From: a virus
IMG/VR virus record: IMGVR_UViG_3300034082_000616
Location: 1 to 30,791 of that record
Length of the DNA: 30,791 bases
Reading direction: 5' to 3' (one strand)
Shown here: one piece after another, positions 1 through 7,968 of the stretch
How the letters are laid out: every line of letters starts with the position of its first letter
Numbering within the stretch: the stretch's first letter is position 1
Notes under the pieces: model-generated
Databases searched by the model: none
Seen by the model: the letters and a program-made list of their open reading frames with translations, nothing else
What the model was told of the DNA's origin: nothing
Made by a program: the position numbers and the translations under genes

Positions 1-2
1 GT

Positions 3-254
3 ATAAGCCGAACAACTTACACGAGTACAAACGTTAAAGAGTATTTTGAGGTAAAAGTAAATGCTAATACAAATTGGTCGGTAGTTAAAATAGATACAGG
101 AGATGGGGTTTCGTGGTTTAGTTGTGATAAAACAATAGGCGATAAATCAGAATATACAATGGTTACTGTAAATGCAAATGCAGGAGCGACCAGGTCGGGG
201 ACTTTACGTTATATAATTGGAGGAGTTAATTTTGACTTAATAATAACACAATGA
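3..254 (+). CDS. BACON-domain structural protein, C-terminal fragment
   Basis: This open frame enters from the left edge and stops with TGA at 252-254, so only the last 83 residues are visible. They read as a beta-sandwich segment with the pattern NWSV..., VSWFS, VTVNANAG.TRSGTL and a final LIITQ. This is the signature of the BACON domain, a carbohydrate- or mucin-associated beta-sandwich found in Bacteroidetes proteins and in tail proteins of their phages. Its position just upstream of the tape measure gene suggests a tail-tip or minor tail component, which is inference. It overlaps the next gene by 4 nt (ATGA). It could be the end of the same gene that is cut at the right edge of the window. 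Confidence 0.7.
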   Translation: MSRTTYTSTNVKEYFEVKVNANTNWSVVKIDTGDGVSWFSCDKTIGDKSEYTMVTVNANAGATRSGTLRYIIGGVNFDLIITQ

Positions 255-400
255 TAAAAGCGGTTTTAGAATTATTACAATTACACGAGTGGCTTAATTG
301 TAGCGAAAATATAGATATTGCAAAGGGTAAATATGAACTACCGAAAACATTTAAAAAAGCAACTAAAAAAATAAAAAGAGAATGGCAATCGAGAAAATAA
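251..400 (+). CDS. Small protein upstream of the tape measure gene
   Basis: A 49-residue frame starts in an ATGA overlap with the preceding gene and runs 19 nt into the tape measure gene. The N-terminal half is Leu-rich and amphipathic; the C-terminal half is strongly basic (Lys/Arg, ending in WQSRK). The tight coupling on both sides is the main support, because the length alone would be weak. I do not recognise the family. By position it should be a minor structural or assembly protein. Confidence 0.6.
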   Translation: MIKAVLELLQLHEWLNCSENIDIAKGKYELPKTFKKATKKIKREWQSRK

Positions 401-2247
401 TTAATTTAAAAGTAGAAAATAATTTAGATAGCGTTGCCAAAGATGTTAAGAAATTAAACTCAAGTTTTGAGGATACCGCTGAAGAAATTAAAAGCATAAA
501 AAAATCAACGCAAAATGCTGAAGGCGGTGTTAAGTCTTTATCTGAAGGCTTCAAAGGTATGGGTTTGGCGGTTAAAGCTATCGGTATTGGCTTGGTTATG
601 GAAGCCTTTAATATGTTTAAAGAAGTATTAGGTAAAAATCAAAAAGTAGTAGATTTATTTAATACGGCTATTGGTGCTTTATCTATTGCGTTTAATGATT
701 TGATTGGCTTTGTAGTGGATAGTTTTCCGTCTGTTATTAAAATTTTTAAAGATGTATTTGAGAATCCAACAAAATATTTAGAAAAATTTGGAGATTTAAT
801 TAAAGAAAATTTAATTGAAAGATTTAATTCATTTTTAGACACAATAGGTTATTTAGGTAGTGCATTAAAAAAAGTATTTGAGGGAGATTTTGCTGGTGCA
901 ATGGAATCTGTTAAACAAGCAGGTAAAGAATCTATTGATATCTTAACAGGTGTTAATAATACATTTGATAGAGGTAAAAAAGCTATTGTAGATGCTGCTG
1001 ATGCAATTGGTAATTATGCGGTAAAAACATTTAAAGCATCCGAAGCCAATATAAAATTACAAAATTCCGCTATACTTGCATCAGCCGAGCAAGGTAGATT
1101 AGTCGAACAATACGATAGACAAGCCGAAAAATTAAGGCAAATAAGAGATAATGATTTATTATCTATTGAAGATAGAATAAAAGCTAATGATAAATTAAAA
1201 GTTGTATTAGAAAAACAACAAGCGGCAATGTTAGCACAAGCTAATTTACAAGTCCAAGCAGCAAAAGCTACTTACGCTATGAATAAAAGCATAGAGAACC
1301 AAGCTGCTGTTACTGATGCTTTAGCTAATAAAGAGGGTGTACTTGCTCAAATTGAGGGATTACGAAGCGAACAGATATCAAATAGCATTTCTCTACAAAA
1401 AGAGAAAATAGCTTTAGGACAAGCTGAAATTGAGGGTTTAAATAATTTAGCTATTGAACAAAAGAAATTTGATGAATCATTAGAAACTAATGAATTAAAA
1501 AAGCTAGAAAATCAAAGAAAAAATTTAGAAGAAGAAAAAAGAATTGAACTTGAAAGATTACAAGCTAAAATAGATTCCGCAGTTATTGGAACTCAATCTC
1601 GAGTAGATGCAGAATTAGAATATAAAAGTAAAAAGCAAGAAATTGATAATGCTTTAGTCGTTAACGCTAAAGAAACAAAAGATAAAATATTAGAACAGGA
1701 AAAAGCTATTGCTGAGGGTAAAAGAGATATCCAACAAGCAACCTTAGACAATATTTCTAACGGTATTGCATTAGCTAAAGAATTAGCGGGTAAAAACAAA
1801 GCATTGCAGAAAGGTTTAATGATTGCGGAAAGTGCAGCAGGTATAGCTAGAATTGTTACAAGTACGCAAGCGGCTAACGCTGCTGATTTAGCCGCCTCTG
1901 CTTTAATGGGTCCAGCGGGTGCTGGTTATCTTGCAACTAAAAAAGTACTAAATACCGTTAGTGCGGGTATTGGTATAGCTGCTAATATTGCTGCAACATC
2001 AAAAGCATTATCTGCTTTAGGTGGTGGAGGAGCGGGTGGAAGTTCTGCTAATGTTGGTAGCGGAGGAGGTCAAGCACCAGCACCACCACAATTTAACATA
2101 GTAGGGCAAAGCGGAACAAACCAACTTGCGCAAACGATCGCAGGACAACAAAACAGACCAATAGAAGCTTTTGTAGTGAGTTCCGCAGTTACAACAAGCC
2201 AAGCACTTGACAGAAATAGAGTAAAGACCGCTACTTTTGGAGGTTAA
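382..2247 (+). CDS. Tail tape measure protein
   Basis: The 621-residue product would set tail length and occupy the tail lumen before DNA ejection. The N-terminal 50 residues are charged and coiled-coil-like. Hydrophobic segments lie at about residues 55-75 and 90-115. A long Lys/Glu/Gln-rich coiled coil spans about 220-470. The C-terminal part is Ala/Gly-rich and hydrophobic (about 485-560), followed by a Gly-rich linker with GGGG and GGAGGSS runs. This layout, together with its size as the largest structural gene here, is typical of tape measure proteins of Bacteroidetes phages. At about 1.5 angstrom per residue the tail would be around 90 nm, a family-based estimate. The ATG at 382 is chosen because it overlaps the upstream small gene. 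Confidence 0.85.
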   Translation: MAIEKIINLKVENNLDSVAKDVKKLNSSFEDTAEEIKSIKKSTQNAEGGVKSLSEGFKGMGLAVKAIGIGLVMEAFNMFKEVLGKNQKVVDLFNTAIGALSIAFNDLIGFVVDSFPSVIKIFKDVFENPTKYLEKFGDLIKENLIERFNSFLDTIGYLGSALKKVFEGDFAGAMESVKQAGKESIDILTGVNNTFDRGKKAIVDAADAIGNYAVKTFKASEANIKLQNSAILASAEQGRLVEQYDRQAEKLRQIRDNDLLSIEDRIKANDKLKVVLEKQQAAMLAQANLQVQAAKATYAMNKSIENQAAVTDALANKEGVLAQIEGLRSEQISNSISLQKEKIALGQAEIEGLNNLAIEQKKFDESLETNELKKLENQRKNLEEEKRIELERLQAKIDSAVIGTQSRVDAELEYKSKKQEIDNALVVNAKETKDKILEQEKAIAEGKRDIQQATLDNISNGIALAKELAGKNKALQKGLMIAESAAGIARIVTSTQAANAADLAASALMGPAGAGYLATKKVLNTVSAGIGIAANIAATSKALSALGGGGAGGSSANVGSGGGQAPAPPQFNIVGQSGTNQLAQTIAGQQNRPIEAFVVSSAVTTSQALDRNRVKTATFGG

Positions 2248-2295
2248 TGATACCAAAAAATAAATAAAACGTTAAACTATTAAATATATATAATT

Positions 2296-2607
2296 ATGGG
2301 AAGTATTAAAGGAATTAAATTTGAGTTGGCATTATCAGATGATTTAAAAGCAGGTGTAAGTTTTTTAGAATCGGCTAAAAGTGCGGTAGATAAATCTATA
2401 GCTAATTACCAAACGTCTTATAAGGCTATGCAAACAGAATCTAATGGAGCAAAAAGCGTTTTAAATACACAGCAAAAATTAATTAATAACGTTGAAGCAA
2501 AAGCAAAAGAATTAGGTATTAATCCAAGCACTATACCTGGTTATAATGATATTAATAAGATTTGGCAAATGACCAGCGATACTATTGATAAAGTAAATGA
2601 GTTCTAA
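2296..2607 (+). CDS. Small helical structural protein of unknown function
   Basis: The 103-residue product is predicted to be mostly helical, with heptad-like Leu/Ala spacing between about residues 18 and 75 and no Cys or membrane segment. It follows the tape measure gene after a 48-nt gap and overlaps the protease gene by 11 nt. I do not recognise the family. Its position between tape measure and head protease suggests a virion or assembly component, but nothing in the sequence proves this. Confidence 0.65.
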   Translation: MGSIKGIKFELALSDDLKAGVSFLESAKSAVDKSIANYQTSYKAMQTESNGAKSVLNTQQKLINNVEAKAKELGINPSTIPGYNDINKIWQMTSDTIDKVNEF

Positions 2608-3694
2608 TTTGGAAACTTACACCGTAATATTCAAAAAAGAAGAAACCGAAGGAGTATTCGGTATTTCACTTGTAGAAAGTCCTGCAATGGAGTCCAATTT
2701 TATAGCATTAAGCGAACAAAAAGAGATTCAATTAAAAGCTATCGACAATGAAAAAAGGATTCTTTTAGGTGCGGTATTAATTCCAAATAAACCTATTTAC
2801 CGCAACCAAAATGGTAAAGAGTTTAACATCGTTTTCCCTGCTGAAACTATTCGTTTGTCTATGGAAAACTTTTTTGAACAAGGTTACCAAAACGCTTCGA
2901 CATTAGAACACGACAACGAGCAAAAACTTAAGGATGTAACTTTTGTTGAAAGTTGGATCAAAGAAGATGAGGTAAACGATAAGTCTGTTAAATACGGAAT
3001 GAATGAGCCAGTAGGAACTTGGTTCGCAAGTATGAAAGTAAATAACGATGAGATTTGGAATGACTTTGTAAAGACAGGAAAAGTGAAAGGATTTTCAATA
3101 GATGGCTTTTTCGACTTAGAACGTATTAATTTAAAAACCGAGAATATGAATGTAGATTTAATTTTGACCGCTATAAAGGATGGTTTCGCCTCTCTAATTA
3201 AGAAAGAAGAAATTGTACTTGGTAGCGTTATGACTCAAGACCAATCTTTGACGATTGACTTTGAGGGCGATACTTTAGCAGTAGGAATGCCGCTAACTAT
3301 CCAAAATGAGAATGGCGATGTTATGCCGTTACCTGATGGCGAGTATATCCTTGAAAATGGTATGACTTTAACCGTTGCACAAGGTTTGGTTTCTGAATTG
3401 TCAGAAGCAAAAGCAGAAGAAGCCGAAGAAGAAATGGAAACCGAAATGGAAAAAGAAAGCCCAAGCGTTGGTGGTGTAAAAAGTGAAAAACACACGCAAG
3501 AGATTTTTTACCAATTGGCTAAAGAATTCGGTACTCAATTGGAAGCTATGAAAGCTGAATTGAAAGCTGATTTTACCGCTAAATTAGAAGAACAAAAAGA
3601 AATCGTTTCATTAACAAAGAACAAACCCGCTAAAGAAAAATCATTTGAAGAAATGACAGCTTTAGAAAAATTTAGACTAACAAAAAATAAATAA
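2597..3694 (+). CDS. XkdF-like capsid maturation protease with scaffold-like C-terminus
   Basis: The 365-residue protein opens with a domain resembling the putative phage serine protease XkdF. It has GISLVESPAM near residue 25, a LGAVLIPNKPIYR strand, a candidate catalytic His105 in TLEHDNE, the VGTWFASMKV strand, and a candidate nucleophile Ser167 in GFSIDGFF. From about residue 265 it turns acidic (repeated EAE and EME) and then becomes a Lys/Glu coiled coil with a basic end. This is the layout of a protease fused to a scaffold. It lies 6 nt before the major capsid gene, the expected place. Known for the family: such proteases cut the scaffold during prohead maturation. Inferred: that the coiled coil is itself the scaffold here. 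Confidence 0.8.
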   Translation: MSSNLETYTVIFKKEETEGVFGISLVESPAMESNFIALSEQKEIQLKAIDNEKRILLGAVLIPNKPIYRNQNGKEFNIVFPAETIRLSMENFFEQGYQNASTLEHDNEQKLKDVTFVESWIKEDEVNDKSVKYGMNEPVGTWFASMKVNNDEIWNDFVKTGKVKGFSIDGFFDLERINLKTENMNVDLILTAIKDGFASLIKKEEIVLGSVMTQDQSLTIDFEGDTLAVGMPLTIQNENGDVMPLPDGEYILENGMTLTVAQGLVSELSEAKAEEAEEEMETEMEKESPSVGGVKSEKHTQEIFYQLAKEFGTQLEAMKAELKADFTAKLEEQKEIVSLTKNKPAKEKSFEEMTALEKFRLTKNK

Positions 3695-3700
3695 AAAATT

Positions 3701-4723
3701 ATGGCAATTACTTACAATTCAGTTAACTACAGAGGAAAGGCAGCAGAGCCTATCGTAGAAGAATTATTATTTGAAAACGCAACTATTGCAAAAGCTTTAG
3801 TAACATTTGAAGAAGATGTAAAAGCGGAAACTATTTTTACAGAAGCTACTGCTACTGCAACTCTACAAGCTTATACTTCAGGAGTTCCAACAAGCGCAGG
3901 TTCTTTAACTGCATTTGATGTAGCGGTAACACCTACAAAAGTACAATTTTACCAAGAGTTTGACCCTAACACTTTGAGATTCTCAAGATTCAAAAGAGAT
4001 ATGAAGCCTGGTGCTTGGGAAATCATGAGTTCAGAATTCGAGCAACTTGTAATTGGTGGTTTATACGCTAAACAAATTTCTAACGCTTTTGAAAATGAGT
4101 TTTGGAATGGTGCAACTGCTGCAACTAAAACGGCTGTAGCTGCTTTAACTGCAGGAACTGCTAATACTTCAGTAGGTGCTGCTGAGAAAACTAAAGTTGC
4201 TGCTTTGGCTTCAAGTCAAGTAGATGGTATTTTGGTTAAAATGATTTACAATGATTCTAACGCTTCAGCAACTGCAGGAGTAGGTACAAGAATCAAAGTT
4301 GCAGGTACTACTTTAACTGCTTCTGTTTTAAAAGCTGAATTAGACAAAGTTTATGCTGCTATTCCTGCTGCTACTTTGAACGCTGCTGAAAAACCATCTT
4401 TGTACTTGCCACGTTCGGTAAAACAAATGATTGTACAAGCTAACAACGTTACAACTGACTACACTAAGCCATTTGATGCTGATGCAGCTTATGAGAACAT
4501 TTACTTTAACGGTTTAAAATGTGAATTCGTTCCATTACCTGAAAACGTTGTTATCGCTGCTTTGAAATCTCATTTGATTTGGGCTACAGATCTAGCTTCA
4601 GATGTTAACGTTATGCAGTTAGATAAAATTGCTTTGAACCGTGAGGATATGTTCTTGAAAAACAATATGACACTTGCTGCTCACGTTGTTAATCAAAAAT
4701 TCAACGTTCTTTACGTAGGATAG
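3701..4723 (+). CDS. Major capsid protein
   Basis: The 340-residue protein follows directly after the protease/scaffold gene. It is rich in Ala and Thr, with features of HK97-fold capsid proteins of flavophages: an N-terminal helical arm (AEPIVEELLFENATIAK), a central FYQEFDPNTLRFSRFKRDMKPG segment, and a C-terminal segment ending in LAAHVVNQKFNVLYVG. Codon use favours GCT, ACT and GTT more than in neighbouring genes, which fits high expression. A strong terminator begins 11 nt after the stop, so this gene can be over-expressed relative to those downstream. Identification rests on position, length and composition; a fold search would settle it. Confidence 0.82.
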   Translation: MAITYNSVNYRGKAAEPIVEELLFENATIAKALVTFEEDVKAETIFTEATATATLQAYTSGVPTSAGSLTAFDVAVTPTKVQFYQEFDPNTLRFSRFKRDMKPGAWEIMSSEFEQLVIGGLYAKQISNAFENEFWNGATAATKTAVAALTAGTANTSVGAAEKTKVAALASSQVDGILVKMIYNDSNASATAGVGTRIKVAGTTLTASVLKAELDKVYAAIPAATLNAAEKPSLYLPRSVKQMIVQANNVTTDYTKPFDADAAYENIYFNGLKCEFVPLPENVVIAALKSHLIWATDLASDVNVMQLDKIALNREDMFLKNNMTLAAHVVNQKFNVLYVG

Positions 4724-4733
4724 TCAATAACTT

Positions 4734-4761
4734 AAACCGCTCTTTAATTAGGGCGGTTTTT
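4734..4761 (+). terminator. Rho-independent terminator after the capsid gene
   Basis: A 10-bp stem (arms 4734-4743 and 4750-4759, with one G-T wobble) closes a TTAATT loop and ends in a short T tract. It sits inside the late structural operon, directly behind the capsid gene, so it is more likely to be partially read through than absolute. Confidence 0.8.
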
Positions 4762-4777
4762 AATAAAATATATAAAT

Positions 4778-5296
4778 ATGGCTTGTGATATATTAAAAGG
4801 TCGGACTTTACCGTGTAAAGATTCGAGAACGGGAATTAGATTTGTAGATTTTGGACTTTATACAGGCGATACTTATACGGTATCGGCTCAGGAAATTGCT
4901 TCTTTACCTGCTGGATTAGCTGAAGTTTTTCGTTATGAGGTAAAAGGTGCGGGTAATTCATTAATTGAAACTGCAACTGTAAATAACGATAACAGAACTA
5001 TTGAAATCGTTCAAGCATTAGCTTTGACTTTGCCTAAATTGGGTAAAGAAACTGAAGTGGAATTGCAATCTTTACTTTATGGTAGAGTTGTAGCATTTAT
5101 CCACGATTATAACGGTAACGTTAAGGCTGTAGGTATTGATTCAGGACTTGAAGCTACTACAGGAGTTATGAGTACTGAAGCGAGTGGTTATACTTTGGCT
5201 TTAGAGGCGAGAGATAATAACTTTGCTCCATTCTTATCAGGTGCTGCTAAAACTGCTTTGTTGGCTTTAGTTTCAGCGCAAGTAGTTACTGCATAA
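4778..5296 (+). CDS. Probable major tail tube protein
   Basis: The 172-residue protein begins MACDILKGRTLPCKDS. It continues with beta-rich segments: a YEVKGAGNSL strand, LTLPKLGKETEVELQ, then AFIHDYNGNVKAVGIDSG, and a threonine/glycine turn before YTLALEARDNNFAPFL. This arrangement resembles a family next to capsid genes in Bacteroidetes phages and looks like a tail-tube-type beta barrel. Like the capsid gene it is followed at once by a strong terminator, which fits an abundant virion protein. The tail-tube role is an inference from fold-like pattern, size and position; a head decoration protein is the main alternative. Confidence 0.55.
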   Translation: MACDILKGRTLPCKDSRTGIRFVDFGLYTGDTYTVSAQEIASLPAGLAEVFRYEVKGAGNSLIETATVNNDNRTIEIVQALALTLPKLGKETEVELQSLLYGRVVAFIHDYNGNVKAVGIDSGLEATTGVMSTEASGYTLALEARDNNFAPFLSGAAKTALLALVSAQVVTA

Positions 5297-5321
5297 TATT
5301 TTTTTCATAGTGTTTTTGTTT

Positions 5322-5353
5322 AAAGCGTACTTTAATAGGTACGCTTTTTTTTT
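5322..5353 (+). terminator. Rho-independent terminator after the tail-tube-like gene
   Basis: A perfect 9-bp stem (5322-5330 with 5339-5347) closes an 8-nt loop and is followed by nine consecutive T. It lies 25 nt after the stop of the preceding gene and has no recognisable promoter behind it, so genes from 5387 onward probably depend on read-through. Confidence 0.85.
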
Positions 5354-5386
5354 GATACCAAACCACTAAAAAAACGTTTAATAAAT

Positions 5387-5650
5387 ATGAAGATATTTGA
5401 TCCTACAGATACAGTCCATACATTACAAATCATACCACGTGACTATGTTACTACGGCTACTATGATTTTAAGAAATGAATTAAGACAAACCGAAACTTCC
5501 CACGCTTTAACTTGTACAAATACGGGTGGATATTTAACTGCTACATTTACTCAAGTAATGACAGAGGGACAAAGTTATGAGTTTGAGGTTTACGATAGTT
5601 TTAACAATTTACTTTACAGAGGTAAAGCATACGCAACCACAACGATATGA
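5387..5650 (+). CDS. Small beta-rich structural protein
   Basis: The 87-residue product has alternating hydrophobic strands: HTLQIIPRDY, TATMILRNE, YLTATFT, SYEFEVYD and LLYRGKAYATT. It looks like a single beta-sandwich domain. Similar small proteins occur beside capsid and portal genes in flavophages. It overlaps the portal gene in an ATGA junction, which implies translational coupling. A virion role such as head decoration or a head-tail interface is likely but unproven. Confidence 0.65.
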   Translation: MKIFDPTDTVHTLQIIPRDYVTTATMILRNELRQTETSHALTCTNTGGYLTATFTQVMTEGQSYEFEVYDSFNNLLYRGKAYATTTI

Positions 5651-7332
5651 GTATAGAGATTTTACAATTAGCAAACTATAATCGACCTGAAATAAAAGAA
5701 AGCGCTTCTAAAGACTTTGTTTTAAACGGCGACAAAAATAGTTTTTACCAAGAGATTATAGACCGTTATAACGGAAGCGCAACTAATAGAGCTATTATTG
5801 ATGCTTATGCACAATATATTTATGGCAAAGGTTTAACTTCAAACCAAAAAAGTACAAAGGCTATCCAATTTGCGGATATTTTGAGAATCTTATCTAAAAA
5901 AGATTTAAAGAACGTTTGTCAGGATTATTCTTTGTTTGGCGAAGCAAGTATCGAGATAATTTTTAAAGGCGGTAATGTAATGCAAATTAAGCATACGCCT
6001 AAAAATTGTATTGTACCTAATAAAATGGATGAAAACGGGGACGTAAAAATCTATTGGTATTCAAGAGATTTTTCACAGCCAAGAAAATACGAGCCTATTC
6101 CAATACCTGCATTTGGTTTTGATACAATAAAAAACGGTTCAGCGATTTATATAATTTCAGACTACCAAGTAGGAAAAACTTATTTTAGTGATCCTACTTA
6201 TTTAAGTGGTATGCCTTATGCTGTTTTCGAAGAAGAATACTCTAATTTTGTTGTTAACCATATTAAAAATGGTTTGTCTTTTGGTCATATTATTAATTTT
6301 AACGATGGAGCAGACAAAACCGAAGAACAAAAGAAAGCTATCTTTGATTCATTTAGACAAAACCTTGCAGGAAGTACAAACGCAGGTAAATTTGTTTTGG
6401 CTTACAATGATAACAAAGAAAATAGCGTAACTATTGAAGCGTTAACTGTAAGTGATGCGCACAAACAGTACGAGTTTTTGACTGCTGACGCTATGCAAAA
6501 AATAATGTTATCGCATAGGGTAACATCACCTATTTTATTCGGTATAAAAGACGCTACAGGATTCGGAAATAATGCAGACGAAATGCAAGTAGCTTTTGAC
6601 GAATTGATGCTAAATGTAATTCAACCAAAACAAGAGGTAATTTTAGATGCTTTAATGTTTGTTTTAAATCAAAACGGATTTAATATTGATTTGGATTTTA
6701 TACCATTAAGACCTAAAACCACAACCGAGCAACCTACGCAACTATCAAAGCAAGATTCTCACGAACATACAGACGACATTTTAGCCGATGAGTTAATGGG
6801 GTTAGGGGAAACTATTGATTTGGATGAATGGGAGTTAATTGATTCAAGAGAGGCGCAAAATGATGACCCTATTTCAGAAACTTCTTTTAAGTTGGCTTAT
6901 GCACCTTCTAATTTTCCAATGAAAGATAGTGAACAGGATACAAGTTTATTTAAAATTCGTTATTCTTACGCAGGTAATCCAACACCACAAAGAGAATTTT
7001 GTCGTAAAATGATACAAGCAAATTTAATGTATCGTAAAGAAGATTTAATTGCTGCGGGTAATAAAGCAGTTAATAAAGGATTCGGTCCTAATGGTGCTGA
7101 TAAATATTCTGTATGGTTGTACAAGGGCGGTCCCAGATGCCATCATTTTTTTATGAGAAACATTTATATTAAAAAGAATAACGACAAAATTAGTGCTAAA
7201 AAAGCAAGGGAATTACTAAATGCGTTAGATCCTTCTTTGAGAAAGGAAGCTAACTTTGAACAAAATGACCCGTTAGTAGCAAAAATGCCAAATGATATGC
7301 CTAACAACGGATTTTTAAACCCACAAGGATAA
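5647..7332 (+). CDS. Portal protein with an extra C-terminal Cys/His domain
   Basis: Residues 1-360 of this 561-residue protein look like a portal: an N-terminal helix-rich clip (NRAIIDAYAQYIYGKGL), a GEASIEIIFKGG strand, TPKNCIVPNK, a long central helix, and a C-terminal helical segment with SHRVTSPILFGI and FDELMLNVIQPKQEVI. Residues 365-415 are an acidic linker. Residues about 430-530 form a second domain with REFCRKMIQANLMYRKEDL, KYSVWLYKGG and the motif PRCHHFF. This resembles Cys/His-containing minor-head or MuF-type tails. The portal forms the dodecameric DNA channel at the capsid vertex. The gene follows the capsid gene rather than preceding it, which is unusual. It overlaps both neighbours by 1-4 nt. 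Confidence 0.82.
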   Translation: MSIEILQLANYNRPEIKESASKDFVLNGDKNSFYQEIIDRYNGSATNRAIIDAYAQYIYGKGLTSNQKSTKAIQFADILRILSKKDLKNVCQDYSLFGEASIEIIFKGGNVMQIKHTPKNCIVPNKMDENGDVKIYWYSRDFSQPRKYEPIPIPAFGFDTIKNGSAIYIISDYQVGKTYFSDPTYLSGMPYAVFEEEYSNFVVNHIKNGLSFGHIINFNDGADKTEEQKKAIFDSFRQNLAGSTNAGKFVLAYNDNKENSVTIEALTVSDAHKQYEFLTADAMQKIMLSHRVTSPILFGIKDATGFGNNADEMQVAFDELMLNVIQPKQEVILDALMFVLNQNGFNIDLDFIPLRPKTTTEQPTQLSKQDSHEHTDDILADELMGLGETIDLDEWELIDSREAQNDDPISETSFKLAYAPSNFPMKDSEQDTSLFKIRYSYAGNPTPQREFCRKMIQANLMYRKEDLIAAGNKAVNKGFGPNGADKYSVWLYKGGPRCHHFFMRNIYIKKNNDKISAKKARELLNALDPSLRKEANFEQNDPLVAKMPNDMPNNGFLNPQG

Positions 7333-7892
7333 TGGAAACAATTTTATTAAACGATAACGAGATAACAGAAAGCACTTTATTAGGTGGGAATATCGATGTA
7401 GACAGGTACAAGTTTTGTATTATTGACGCTCAAATTTCAAAGTTGGAAGAATGTTTAGGCGAAACGCTTTACGAGAAAATAAAAGATGACTTTGAAGCTA
7501 ACACTTTAGCTGGCAATTATTTAATATTGCACACAAAGTATATTAAACCTTTTTTAATTCATCAAAGCGCTTTAGAATACCTTAAAATTGGAGCATACCA
7601 CGTTAGCAATGGTGGAATATATAAACATACACCAAGCAATGGGACAGCAATAGAAAAAAATGAGGTGGATTTTTTGGTAGAAAATCAAAGGACTAAGGCA
7701 GAAATGTACTTACAACGTATGGAAAAATGGCTTGCAGTTAACACAATACCTGAATATTATTCTTATGTATCTGGAACTGTAACACCTGCACGTAAATCAA
7801 GTATTGGTAATTGGTATTATGACGGTATGGACTACACAAACAAACGAAACAAAAGCGATAATGACAACGAAACCGACTTCGGATACTGGTAA
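7332..7892 (+). CDS. Head-tail connector (gp6-like) protein
   Basis: The 186-residue protein starts on the last base of the portal stop codon. Its N-terminal two thirds are helical: DAQISKLEECLGETLYEKI, then HTKYIKPFLIHQSALEYLKIGAY. This is the pattern of gp6-like connector proteins that sit under the portal in Bacteroidetes phages. A later helix (AEMYLQRMEKWLAV) is followed by a polar, Asn/Asp-rich tail. Position directly after the portal supports a head completion role. I am fairly confident of the class but not of the exact family. Confidence 0.6.
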   Translation: METILLNDNEITESTLLGGNIDVDRYKFCIIDAQISKLEECLGETLYEKIKDDFEANTLAGNYLILHTKYIKPFLIHQSALEYLKIGAYHVSNGGIYKHTPSNGTAIEKNEVDFLVENQRTKAEMYLQRMEKWLAVNTIPEYYSYVSGTVTPARKSSIGNWYYDGMDYTNKRNKSDNDNETDFGYW

Positions 7893-7968
7893 AAAAGAGC
7901 GTGAAGCTAAAAAAACAATTGAAAAACTGCAAATATATTTAAAGAAAAATGGCACAACAAATAGTTAA
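7861..7968 (+). CDS. Possible 35-residue basic peptide
   Basis: A short frame overlaps the end of the connector gene by 32 nt and the start of the fibre gene by 20 nt, so it bridges the 56-nt gap between them. It encodes a Lys/Thr-rich peptide with one amphipathic helix (REAKKTIEKLQIYLKK). The coupling pattern matches other small genes here, but the length is too short to exclude chance. Confidence 0.35.
   Translation: MTTKPTSDTGKKEREAKKTIEKLQIYLKKNGTTNS

Noticed and set aside
363-2256. Minus-strand open frames across the tape measure gene and elsewhere
   Set aside because: They lie opposite well-supported plus-strand genes, have no leader or recognisable domain, and mirror the coding pattern of those genes.
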